Part shown: in pieces, positions 8,220 through 16,144 of the stretch | Numbering within the stretch: position 1 is the first letter of the stretch | How the letters are laid out: each line of letters opens with the position of its first letter | From: Tepidimonas sp. | GTDB taxonomy: Bacteria > Pseudomonadota > Gammaproteobacteria > Burkholderiales > Burkholderiaceae_C | Reading direction: 5' to 3' | Assembly (NCBI RefSeq): GCF_029335975.1 | Contig: NZ_JARJMT020000071.1 | Location: forward strand, 1-37,577 | Length of the DNA: 37,577 nucleotides | Notes under the pieces: generated by a model | Database searches by the model: none | Told to the model about the DNA's origin: nothing | Seen by the model: the letters and a program-made list of their open reading frames with translations, nothing else | Program-made: the position numbers and the translations under genes

Positions 8220-9557
8220 TCAGGACTGGCAGTCCTGCGGGGTGCGGCGCTCGATCTTCTTCTCGGCGGCGTACTTGTCGGCCGCGGCGCGCACCATCGG
8301 CTTGATGATCTGCTCGTCCGCCTGGTACCAGTCGCTCGTGAACTCCCACTTGCTGCCGTTCCAGGTGTGGATGCGGGCCCAGGCCGCGCCCATGTGGTCC
8401 TGGCAGCTCGTCGAAATCGGCCGCATCACACCCTTGAAGCCCAGCGCGTCGAGTTTGGCCTGCGTCAGGTTCAGGTTTTCCAGGCCCCAGCGCACCTGCT
8501 CGCCGGTCATGACCTTGCCCTTGCCGAAGCGCTCTTGCGCGCGGCGCACGCCCTCGATCGCCAGCATGGCGCTCATCGCCCCGCGCACATACAGCACCGA
8601 GCCGACCTCATCCTTGGGGCCCGTGCCCTGGCCCTTGCCGTGCACCTTCTCCAGGATTTCCTGGATGAAGGGGGCGTTGGGCTCGGCGCCATGCTGCATG
8701 GTGATGGCGTTGTAGCCCTTGGCGCCTGCGCCGATGTCCTTGACATCCGGCTCGGCCCCGGCCCACCAGACCCCGTAAATCTTGTCGCGCGGATAGCCGA
8801 CGGCTTGCGCCTCTTTGAGCAGGGTGGAGTTCATCACCCCCCAGCCCCAATTGATCACGTAGTCGGGGCGCTGTTGGCGGATCTGCAGCCAGGTGGACTT
8901 CTGTTCCACGCCCGGGTGCGGCACCGGCAGCAGCGACAGCTGGTAGCCGTGCATCGCAGCACGCTCCTGCAGGATGGGGATGGCCTCTTTGCCAAATGGG
9001 CTGTCGTGGTAGACCAAAGCGATCTTCTTGCCCTTGAGCTTGTCGAAGCCGCCTTCCTTCTTGGCGATGTGCTGGATGATCACGTCGCCCGCGACCCAAT
9101 AGGTGCCCGCGAGCGGGAAGTTCCACTTGAAGACGCCGCCGTCCTGCGATTCGCTGCGACCGTAGCCGGCGGTGATGAGCGGGATCTTGTCCACAGGGGC
9201 TTTTTCGGTCAGCGCGAAGGTGATGCCGGTGGACAGCGGCTGGAACATGCTGGCGCCGCCGTTTTTGCCCTTGAGGCGCTCGTAGCACTCGACGCCGCGG
9301 TCGGTCGCGTAGCCGGTCTCGCACTCCTCCCAACTCACCTTGACGCCGTTGATGCCGCCGCGGGCGTTGGTGAGCTTGAGGTAGTCCACGAAGCCGTTCG
9401 CCCAGGGCACACCGTTGGGGGCGTAGGCCCCGGTGCGGTACACCAAGACGGGAAAGAATTGCTCCTTGGCCTGCGCGTAGGCGGCGGGGCCGACCAGCGC
9501 GCTGGACAAGACGGCAGTCGCTGCCGCAGCAGCAAGGATCACGGGACGCAGCTTCAT
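8220..9557 (-). CDS. Periplasmic substrate-binding protein of a Liv-type ABC transporter
   Basis: A 445-residue type I binding protein. Residues 1 to about 28 form a signal peptide (MKLRPVILAAAAATAVLSSA then an AYAQA cleavage region), with no lipobox. The mature part has VSWEECETGYATDRGVECYERLKG, PLITAGYGRS, KIALVYHDSPFGKE and ATGxx-like repeats of the Leu/Ile/Val-binding fold. It is longer than LivK (about 370 residues) and resembles binding proteins linked to aromatic-acid gene clusters rather than amino-acid uptake. A strong site (TAGGAGA) precedes ATG 9557. It should deliver the ligand to LivH/LivM. Two CoA ligases in the same operon support an organic-acid ligand; this is inference. Confidence 0.88.
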   Translation of the reverse strand: MKLRPVILAAAAATAVLSSALVGPAAYAQAKEQFFPVLVYRTGAYAPNGVPWANGFVDYLKLTNARGGINGVKVSWEECETGYATDRGVECYERLKGKNGGASMFQPLSTGITFALTEKAPVDKIPLITAGYGRSESQDGGVFKWNFPLAGTYWVAGDVIIQHIAKKEGGFDKLKGKKIALVYHDSPFGKEAIPILQERAAMHGYQLSLLPVPHPGVEQKSTWLQIRQQRPDYVINWGWGVMNSTLLKEAQAVGYPRDKIYGVWWAGAEPDVKDIGAGAKGYNAITMQHGAEPNAPFIQEILEKVHGKGQGTGPKDEVGSVLYVRGAMSAMLAIEGVRRAQERFGKGKVMTGEQVRWGLENLNLTQAKLDALGFKGVMRPISTSCQDHMGAAWARIHTWNGSKWEFTSDWYQADEQIIKPMVRAAADKYAAEKKIERRTPQDCQS

Positions 9558-9603
9558 GGTCTGTCTCCTAGGATGGTTGAAGTACGGGTGGGGAAATCGA
9601 TGA

Positions 9604-10680
9604 TCAATGCGGGAACGGCCAGATGCGCAGCTTTTGCTTGCCGATGCTCCACAGCTTGGCCAGGCCGTGGGGCTCGACGATCAGGAACCACACGATCAGC
9701 GAGCCGAAAATCATGTATTCGGCATGGGACACTGCTGCGGTCGAGACGTCAATCCCCAACAACCCGCCCAACCAGGGCAGGAATTGGTTAAGGAAGATGG
9801 GCAGCACGACGATGAAGGCCGCGCCGAAGAAACTGCCCATGATCGAGCCCAGGCCACCGATGATGACCATGAACAGCAGCTGGAACGAGCGATCGATCGA
9901 GAAGGCCGCCGGCTCCCACGAGCCTAGGTGGATGAAGCCCCACAGCGCGCCGGCCACACCGACGATGAAGGAGCTCACGGCGAATGCCGACAGCTTGGCG
10001 TACACCGGACGGATGCCGATCACCGCCGCGGCCACATCCATGTCGCGGATGGCCATCCACTCGCGCCCAATGGCCGAGCGCACCAGGTTTTTGGCCAGCA
10101 GAGCAAACAGCACCACGAAGCCCAGAGAGAAGAGATATTTTTCGACGGGGGTATCGATCTGCCAGCCCAGCACACTGAGGTTGGACACCGACACCGAGCC
10201 CGACGGGTTGTTGTTGGTGAACCAGCCAATGCGCAGGAAGGCCCAGTCGGTGAAGAACTGCGCGGCAAGAGTCGCCACCGCCAGGTACAGGCCCTTGACG
10301 CGCAGGCTGGGGATACCGAAGAACATGCCCACGACCGTGGCGCACAGCCCACCGATGAGCAGCGCGGCAATGAGCGGCATACCCTCGAAGCGCACATAGG
10401 CGTTGTACGCCGTGTAAGCACCGACCGCCATGAAGGCCCCGGAGCCGAGCGAGATTTGGCCGCAATAGCCGACCAGGATGTTGACTCCGATGGCTGCCAA
10501 CGACAGGATCAGAAACGGGATCAGGATGGCGCGAAACAGGTATTCGTCCGCCAGCAGCGGCACGCCAACGAAGGCAAAGGCGAGCAGGGCGAGGATGGCC
10601 CAGCGGTCCTGCGCGATCGGGAATATCTGCTGATCCGCGCGGTAGCTGGTTTTGAACTGACCGTTTTCTCTGTAGAACAT
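9604..10680 (-). CDS. livM: Liv-type ABC transporter permease (LivM)
   Basis: A 358-residue membrane protein with about nine or ten hydrophobic segments and the LivM hallmarks GYCGQISLGSGAFMAVGAYT, LRVKGLYLAVATLAAQFF and GGLGSIMGSFFGAAFIV. The hydrophilic start MFYRENGQFKTSYRADQQIFP precedes the first segment and is the kind of N-terminus seen on LivM paralogues in aromatic-compound clusters. GAGGT lies upstream of ATG 10680. It starts 11 nt after livH ends, so translation is probably coupled. It would pair with LivH in the inner membrane to form the import channel. Confidence 0.92.
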   Translation of the reverse strand: MFYRENGQFKTSYRADQQIFPIAQDRWAILALLAFAFVGVPLLADEYLFRAILIPFLILSLAAIGVNILVGYCGQISLGSGAFMAVGAYTAYNAYVRFEGMPLIAALLIGGLCATVVGMFFGIPSLRVKGLYLAVATLAAQFFTDWAFLRIGWFTNNNPSGSVSVSNLSVLGWQIDTPVEKYLFSLGFVVLFALLAKNLVRSAIGREWMAIRDMDVAAAVIGIRPVYAKLSAFAVSSFIVGVAGALWGFIHLGSWEPAAFSIDRSFQLLFMVIIGGLGSIMGSFFGAAFIVVLPIFLNQFLPWLGGLLGIDVSTAAVSHAEYMIFGSLIVWFLIVEPHGLAKLWSIGKQKLRIWPFPH

Positions 10681-10691
10681 GATGGCTTACC

Positions 10692-11621
10692 TCAAACGCG
10701 GTCGATGATCTTTTCGCCGAACAGGCCCTGGGGACGGAACAGCAGGAAGATCAGCGCCAGAACGTAGGCGAACCAGATTTCGATGCCGCCACCGACCAGG
10801 GGCCCCAGATAGACCTCGGAGAGCTTTTCGCCGACGCCGATGATCAGACCGCCGACGATGGCGCCCGGCACCGAAGTGAGTCCGCCGAGGATGATGACCG
10901 GCAGCGCCCGCAAGGCGATGGTGGTGAGGGAGAATTGCACCCCGAGCTTGGAGCCCCAGATCATCCCGGCGACCAGCGCCACGACCCCGGCCACGCACCA
11001 CACGATCACCCAGATGCGGTTGAGCGGGATGCCGATGGACTGCGCGGCCTGATGGTCATCGGCCACCGCGCGCAGGGCGCGGCCCGTGGCGGTCTTTTGG
11101 AAGAACAGCGACAGCGCCGCCACCAGCAAGGCCGCGATGCCTGCGGCGATCAGGTCCTCTTGGTTGAGCAGGATGCCGCCTTCGAACACGCCCTCCAGGA
11201 TGAAGATGGGGTCCTTGGGCATGCCGATGTTGATGGGGTAGATATCACTGCCGAAGAGGGTCTGCCCGGCACCGTCAAGGAAGTAGGAGATACCCAGGGT
11301 CGCCATCAGCAGCGTCGCGCCTTCCTGGTTGACGAGGTGGCGCAGCACCAACGCTTCGACCAGCCATGCCACGACAAACATCAACACTGCGGCCGCGGCA
11401 AAGGCCAGCAGGTTGGCCAGCAGCAAGCTCTCGAAGCCCAGCCAACGCGGCAGCCACTCGGAAAAGCGCGCCATTGCCAACGCGGCAAACAGCACCATCG
11501 CGCCCTGCGCGAAATTGAACACGCCGGAGGCCTTGAAGATCAGCACGAAGCCGAGTGCCACCAGCGAATACAGCATGCCGGCCATCAGGCCGCCGAAGAC
11601 GGTTTCCAGAAAAAATCCCAT
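10692..11621 (-). CDS. livH: Liv-type ABC transporter permease (LivH)
   Basis: A 309-residue integral membrane protein of the LivH family. It begins MGFFLETVFGGLMAGMLYSLVALGFVLIFKASGVFNFAQG, the usual first helices, and contains ALRAVADDHQAAQSIGIPLNRIW (the cytoplasmic coupling loop) and LGGLTSVPGAIVGGLIIG near the C-terminus. An AGGAG overlaps the end of livG and precedes ATG 11621, consistent with coupled translation. It forms the second half of the import channel with LivM. Confidence 0.92.
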   Translation of the reverse strand: MGFFLETVFGGLMAGMLYSLVALGFVLIFKASGVFNFAQGAMVLFAALAMARFSEWLPRWLGFESLLLANLLAFAAAAVLMFVVAWLVEALVLRHLVNQEGATLLMATLGISYFLDGAGQTLFGSDIYPINIGMPKDPIFILEGVFEGGILLNQEDLIAAGIAALLVAALSLFFQKTATGRALRAVADDHQAAQSIGIPLNRIWVIVWCVAGVVALVAGMIWGSKLGVQFSLTTIALRALPVIILGGLTSVPGAIVGGLIIGVGEKLSEVYLGPLVGGGIEIWFAYVLALIFLLFRPQGLFGEKIIDRV

Positions 11622-11633
11622 GTCGGTGGCTCC

Positions 11634-12419
11634 TCAATGGCTCGTGCCCAGGTAGGCGCGGATGACGTCATCGTTGGTGCGCACCTCGGCGGGCGTGCCG
11701 TCGCCGATCTTCTTGCCGTAGTCGAGCACGACGACGCGGTCGGAGATGTCCATCACCACCCCCATGTCGTGCTCGATGAGCACGATGGTGGTGCCGAATT
11801 CGTCGTTGACGTCGAGGATGAAGCGGCACATGTCCTGCTTTTCCTCGACGTTCATGCCGGCCATGGGCTCGTCCAGCAGCAGCACCTGCGGCTCCATCGC
11901 GAGGGCGCGGCCCAGGTCCACGCGTTTTTGCAGGCCGTATGGCAATTGGCCCACGGGGGTCTTGCGGTAGGCCTGGATTTCCAAAAAGTCGATGATGCGC
12001 TCTACCACTTCGCGGTGTGCGACCTCCTCGCGTTCGGCCGGGCCGATGCGCAGCGCCTGCAGCAACAGGTTGCTCTTCATGCGCAGGTTGCGTCCGGTCA
12101 TGATGTTGTCCAGCACGCTCATGCCCTTGAAAAGGGCGAGGTTTTGGAAGGTGCGTGCGATGCCCATTTCGGCGACCTGGCGGCTGTTCATGTGCTTGAA
12201 CGTCCGGCCACGAAAGGTAATCGAGCCCTCTTGCGGCGTATAGACGCCGTTGATGCAATTGAGCATGGAGCTCTTGCCCGCGCCGTTGGGTCCGATGATG
12301 GCGCGGATTTCGTGCTCGCGTACGTTGAACGAGATGTCGGTGAGCGCCTTGACGCCCCCGAATCGCAGGCTGATGTTTTGGACGTCGAGGATGACGTCGC
12401 CGATTTGCTTGTGGGCCAT
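11634..12419 (-). CDS. livG: Liv-type ABC transporter ATP-binding protein (LivG)
   Basis: A 261-residue ABC ATPase: Walker A GPNGAGKSSM (near residue 42), a Q-loop in MGIARTFQNLALF, a signature region LPYGLQKRVDLGRAL (LSGGQ replaced by LPYGLQ, as is common in LivG), Walker B VLLLDEPMAGMN and the switch histidine in LIEHDMGVVMDISDRV. The C-terminal GKKIGDGTPAEVRTNDDVIRAYLG is typical of LivG. AGGA precedes ATG 12419. It lies between the acyl-CoA synthetase and livH and works as a heterodimer with LivF. Confidence 0.92.
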   Translation of the reverse strand: MAHKQIGDVILDVQNISLRFGGVKALTDISFNVREHEIRAIIGPNGAGKSSMLNCINGVYTPQEGSITFRGRTFKHMNSRQVAEMGIARTFQNLALFKGMSVLDNIMTGRNLRMKSNLLLQALRIGPAEREEVAHREVVERIIDFLEIQAYRKTPVGQLPYGLQKRVDLGRALAMEPQVLLLDEPMAGMNVEEKQDMCRFILDVNDEFGTTIVLIEHDMGVVMDISDRVVVLDYGKKIGDGTPAEVRTNDDVIRAYLGTSH

Positions 12420-12459
12420 GGGGCGTCCTGAAAGGTCGAAGTGCCGTCGGGCGTGTGCT

Positions 12460-14406
12460 TTAGGCTGCAGCCTTCAGGGGAGGGAAGGTCTTGGCGTCGG
12501 CGATCCGCAGGGTTGCGCTGATCTGGCCGGTGCGGCCATCCTCGAACTTGACCTGGGTCTCGATGTACTGCTCGGTCTTGCCGCCGTACAGCGCATCCAC
12601 GAGCACGCCGTACTTCTCGCCGATGAAACCGCGGCGGACCTTGTTGGTGCGCGTCAGCTCGCCGTCATCGGCGTCGAGCTCCTTGTGCAGGATCAGGAAA
12701 CGGTGGATTTGACTGCCCGATAACATCTGGTCGCGGCTGAGGTCGGCGTTGTACTTCTCGACGCATTCATGGATGAGGGCGTAGACCTCGGGTTTGCAGG
12801 CAAGATCCGTGTAGCCGGTGTAGGGCAGGTTGCGGCGCTCGGCCCAGTTGCCCACGGCCTCGAAGTCAATGTTGATCATCGCGCAGACCTTGTCGCGCCC
12901 GTCGCCAAAAGCCACCGCCTCCTTGATGTAGGAAAAAAACTTGAGTTTGTTCTCCACATACTTGGGCGCAAACATGGCCCCGTCATTGGGCCCGCCTTTG
13001 AGGCGTCCCACATCCTTGACGCGATCGATGATCTTCAAATGGCCGGTGCTGTCGAGAAAACCCGCATCGCTGGTGTGGTACCAGCCGTCGGCATCCAACA
13101 CCTCGGCGGTGGCCTTGGGGTTTTTGTAGTACTCCTTGAGCAGCCCGGGCGAGCGCACCAGGATCTCGCCCTGCTCGGACAGCTTGATTTCCACCCCCTC
13201 ACAGGGCACGCCGACCGTGTCGGCCTTGACCTCGTGGTCGGGTTGCAGGCAGACGAACACGGCGGTTTCGGTGGAGCCGTATAGCTGCTTGAGGTTGATG
13301 CCGATCGAGCGGTAGAAAGTGAACAGATCCGGGCCGATGGCTTCGCCAGCCGTGTACGCCACCCGCACGCGCGAAAACCCGAGTGTGTTGCGCAGCGGGC
13401 CGTAGATCAGGACATTGCCCAGCGCGTACAGCAGCCGCTCGCCCAGGCCGACGGGCTTGCCGTCCATCAGTTGCGGGCCGACGCGGCGCGCCACATCCAT
13501 GAAGGCGTGGAACAGTTTGCGCTTGAGGGTGCCGGCGTCTTCCATGCGAATCATGACGTTGGTCAATAGTCCCTCGAATACACGCGGTGGCGCAAAGTAA
13601 TAGGTTGGCCCGATTTCCTTGAGATCGATCATCACGGTGCTGGCGGATTCGGGGCAGTTGACCACGTAGCCGCAGGCCAGCCACTGCGCGTAGCTGAAGA
13701 TGTTTTGGCCAATCCACGCCGGCGGCAGATAGGCCAGCACCTCTTCCTTCTCGGTCAGCTGGTCGAACTTGGCGCCGACCTCGGCGCGGTTGAGCAGCGA
13801 GAAGTGGGTGTGCACCACACCTTTGGGGTTGCCGGTGGTGCCCGAGGTGAAGAACATCGCCGCCACATCGTCCGGACGGGCTTTTTCCACCTCTTCCAGA
13901 AAGAAATCGGGATGCTCTTGGCAGAACACGGCGCCGGCAGCCTCGATTTCCTTCAGCCCCGCCAGGCCGGGCTCGTCGTAGTTGCGCAGGCCGCGCGGGT
14001 CGTCGAACAGGATGTGCGCCACCTGTGGACATTCGGGCCGGATCTCCAGCATCTTGTCGACCTGTTCCTGGTCTTCCACGACGGCGAAGCGCACCTGCGC
14101 GTTGTTGATCGGGAAAACACATTCGGCCGCCACGGCGTCCTGGTACAGCGGCACCGGGATGGCGCCGAGCGACTGCGTGGCCAGCATGGTGGCATACAGG
14201 CTGGGGCGGTTGGATCCGATCACCACCAGATGCTCCCCTCGTTGCAGGCCGAGTTGATGCAGACCGGCGGCGATGTGCCGCACCCGGTCCAGCATTTGGC
14301 GCCAGGTGGTCGTTTGCCAGATGCCGTACTCTTTTTCGCGCATGGCGGGCGCATCCGGGCGCGCACTCGCGTGCTGAATCAGCAAGCGGGGAAATGTCGT
14401 TCGCAT
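12460..14406 (-). CDS. AMP-dependent acyl-CoA synthetase (long-chain type)
   Basis: A 648-residue ANL-family ligase. Motifs in order: FFTSGTTGNPKGVVHTH (ATP phosphate-binding loop), YGSTETAVF, WYHTSDAGFLDSTGHLKIIDRVKDVGRLKGG (A8 hinge region). It matches the long-chain acyl-CoA synthetase branch that has an internal insertion, and differs from the short PaaK-type ligase at the other end of the operon. AGAGGAG stands before ATG 14406. On the minus strand a TATATA at 14454-14459 could be the promoter -10, but no good -35 was seen. As first gene of the operon it probably activates the imported acid or a later intermediate. Confidence 0.88.
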   Translation of the reverse strand: MRTTFPRLLIQHASARPDAPAMREKEYGIWQTTTWRQMLDRVRHIAAGLHQLGLQRGEHLVVIGSNRPSLYATMLATQSLGAIPVPLYQDAVAAECVFPINNAQVRFAVVEDQEQVDKMLEIRPECPQVAHILFDDPRGLRNYDEPGLAGLKEIEAAGAVFCQEHPDFFLEEVEKARPDDVAAMFFTSGTTGNPKGVVHTHFSLLNRAEVGAKFDQLTEKEEVLAYLPPAWIGQNIFSYAQWLACGYVVNCPESASTVMIDLKEIGPTYYFAPPRVFEGLLTNVMIRMEDAGTLKRKLFHAFMDVARRVGPQLMDGKPVGLGERLLYALGNVLIYGPLRNTLGFSRVRVAYTAGEAIGPDLFTFYRSIGINLKQLYGSTETAVFVCLQPDHEVKADTVGVPCEGVEIKLSEQGEILVRSPGLLKEYYKNPKATAEVLDADGWYHTSDAGFLDSTGHLKIIDRVKDVGRLKGGPNDGAMFAPKYVENKLKFFSYIKEAVAFGDGRDKVCAMINIDFEAVGNWAERRNLPYTGYTDLACKPEVYALIHECVEKYNADLSRDQMLSGSQIHRFLILHKELDADDGELTRTNKVRRGFIGEKYGVLVDALYGGKTEQYIETQVKFEDGRTGQISATLRIADAKTFPPLKAAA

Positions 14407-14611
14407 ACAGGCTCCTCTGCCGCAGCGGCCGTATGTGCACGAGGCGATGCCGCTATATAGGGGCAAATGTACGGGCATGTTTGACGTTATTCTGTCCGCC
14501 CGTTGACAATCTAGGGGTTGCCCTGACTGGGACTTTCCCTAGGTGCTTGGGGGAGCGGGAGGGTGCGGGCGAACAATGGCGACACCACAGTGGGGAGTTC
14601 GAAGGATCACC

Positions 14612-15328
14612 GTGAGCCAAGCCCATCGACTGCGGCAGCGCGCCCGTGCCCTGAGCGCTGCTGAACTGGACAGCATCCCCTGGATCGGGTCGCTGGAGGG
14701 GGCCGAGCGGGAGCGGGCGCAGGCCGCACTCGTGGTCAGCGAGGCAGAGCCGGGGGACTTCATCTGCCGCGTGGGCCGACCCGTGACCTATTGGTTTGGT
14801 CTGATCGACGGGCTGCTCAAGATGAGCAACGATGACAGCCAGGGGCCGATCATGACCTTTACCGGTGTGGCGCCGGGCGGCTGGTTTGGTGAGGGCACCG
14901 CACTCAAGCGCGAGGCGTACCGCTACAACATCCAGGCGCTGCGGCGCAGCTTGGTGGCAGGACTGCCTGTCGAGACCTTCCATTGGCTGCTGGACCACTC
15001 CATTGGCTTTAACCGCTTTGTGATGAATCAGCTCAACGAGCGGCTCGGCCAATTCATTGCTGCGCGCGAGATCGACCGCATCACCGATCCAGACGTGCGC
15101 ATCGCTCGCAGCCTGGCCAATTTGTTCCACCCGGGCCTCTTTCCGGGCGTGGGGCAGGTGCTGCGCATCACCCAGCAGGAGCTGGCCTACTTGGTCGGGC
15201 TGTCGCGCCAGCGCGTCAACCTGGCGCTGTCACGCTGGCAGCAAGCCGGGGCGATTCGGGTGGAGTATGGGGGGCTGCGCGTGCTCGATTTGGATACGCT
15301 GCGCAGCGCCGGGCGCGGGATGGTTTGA
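14612..15328 (+). CDS. Crp/Fnr-family transcriptional regulator
   Basis: About 238 residues. An N-terminal cyclic-nucleotide-binding-like beta barrel (PGDFICRVGRPVTYWFGLIDGLLKM, GGWFGEGTALK) and a long dimer helix lead to a winged helix-turn-helix, LRITQQELAYLVGLSRQRVNLALSRW. No FNR-type cysteine cluster is visible, so an iron-sulfur sensor is unlikely. GTG 14612 was chosen because GAAGGA lies 5 nt upstream; ATG 14576 in the same frame is a reasonable alternative. It is divergent from the CoA-synthetase/liv operon across about 200 nt, which makes it the likely local regulator, though its ligand is unknown. The spacer holds two TTGAC copies (14481, 14503) that could be promoter or operator parts. 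Confidence 0.85.
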   Translation: MSQAHRLRQRARALSAAELDSIPWIGSLEGAERERAQAALVVSEAEPGDFICRVGRPVTYWFGLIDGLLKMSNDDSQGPIMTFTGVAPGGWFGEGTALKREAYRYNIQALRRSLVAGLPVETFHWLLDHSIGFNRFVMNQLNERLGQFIAAREIDRITDPDVRIARSLANLFHPGLFPGVGQVLRITQQELAYLVGLSRQRVNLALSRWQQAGAIRVEYGGLRVLDLDTLRSAGRGMV

Positions 15329-15370
15329 CGTGGTACGCGGGCGCACCCGCGGGCGGGTTACAGTCCCGCC

Positions 15371-16027
15371 ATGAGCATGCGTTTGAACAAGCGGATGGCG
15401 GCGCTGGGCTTGTGTTCCCGTCGCGAGGCCGATGATTGGATCGCGCGCGGGTGGGTGCGCGTCAACGGCCAGCCAGCCGTGCTGGGGCCGCTCGTCGGCG
15501 AGGCCGACCGTGAGGATCCCCAAACCCGTTGGCGCGAGGACCGCTGTCCCCGGTGCTTCGAGCTGGCGCACGCCCGCGGGCTGGCACCGGCGGGGCGTCT
15601 CGACATCGACTCCACTGGGCTGCTCGTGCTGACGCAGGACGGTCGGGTGGCCAAGGCCATCGTGGGCGAGCACTCGGCAGTGGACAAGGAATACCTGGTG
15701 CGGGTGCAGTGGGCCCCTGGCGGCCGCAAGGGCCCCGGTGTGGTGGCGCAGAATGTGCAGGCCGTTTTTCCGGCGCAGGCGCTGGCGCGGCTGCGCCATG
15801 GACTGGCGCTGGACGGCGTACCGCTGCGCCCTGCCCAGGTGGAGTGGATCAATCCCGCGCAGTTGCGCTTCGTGCTCACCGAGGGCCGCAAGCGCCAGAT
15901 CCGCCGCATGTGCGAGTTGGTGGGCCTGCATGTGGTGGGCCTCAAGCGCGTGCGCATCGGCCGAGTCACGCTCGGGGCGCTGCCGCCCGGTCGATGGCGC
16001 TATCTGGGCGAGCAAGAGCGCTTTTGA
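15371..16027 (+). CDS. RluF/RsuA-family pseudouridine synthase, internally shortened
   Basis: A 218-residue protein. The first roughly 45 residues are an S4 RNA-binding domain ([21 protein letters not shown]). The catalytic motif [14 protein letters not shown] puts the active Asp at residue 78, and the C-terminus holds [23 protein letters not shown]. It groups with RluF-type 23S rRNA or tRNA pseudouridine synthases. The usual segment between the S4 domain and the catalytic motif, including the conserved NKP stretch, appears missing: the Asp lies some 30 residues earlier than in E. coli RluF (Asp107). The deletion is in frame, so the protein may be active, altered or decaying. ATG 15371 begins a typical N-terminus. 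Confidence 0.85.
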   Translation: MSMRLNKRMAALGLCSRREADDWIARGWVRVNGQPAVLGPLVGEADREDPQTRWREDRCPRCFELAHARGLAPAGRLDIDSTGLLVLTQDGRVAKAIVGEHSAVDKEYLVRVQWAPGGRKGPGVVAQNVQAVFPAQALARLRHGLALDGVPLRPAQVEWINPAQLRFVLTEGRKRQIRRMCELVGLHVVGLKRVRIGRVTLGALPPGRWRYLGEQERF

Positions 16028-16033
16028 ATGGGC

Positions 16034-16061
16034 CTTGAAACGGCAGCGCCTGCCCTCATCT
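16034..16061 (+). promoter_or_regulatory. Sigma-32 heat-shock promoter of htpG
   Basis: CTTGAAA at 16034-16040 matches the sigma-32 -35 core. Counting 14 nt from CTTGAA, CCTCATCT at 16054-16061 matches the CCCCATNT -10 element at seven of eight positions. It lies about 84 nt upstream of the htpG start, just past the pseudouridine synthase stop, and htpG is a classic sigma-32 target. Confidence 0.7.
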
Positions 16062-16144
16062 GCCGCATCGTTTGGGGTGGTCCGCCTAGGGCGTGTCGCG
16101 CCCCAGTGTCATCGCTTGGATTGTCCGCCTAACCATCGAGCCCC

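Noticed and set aside
7215-9791. A very long open frame on the plus strand opposite paaK-like, livF and the binding-protein gene
   Set aside because: It is a shadow of GC-rich codon usage. The minus-strand genes have full family motifs and ribosome sites; the plus-strand translation has none.
14503-14530. Full sigma-70 promoter for the Crp/Fnr gene based on TTGACA at 14503
   Set aside because: A perfect -35 is present, but no acceptable -10 is found at 16-18 nt spacing.
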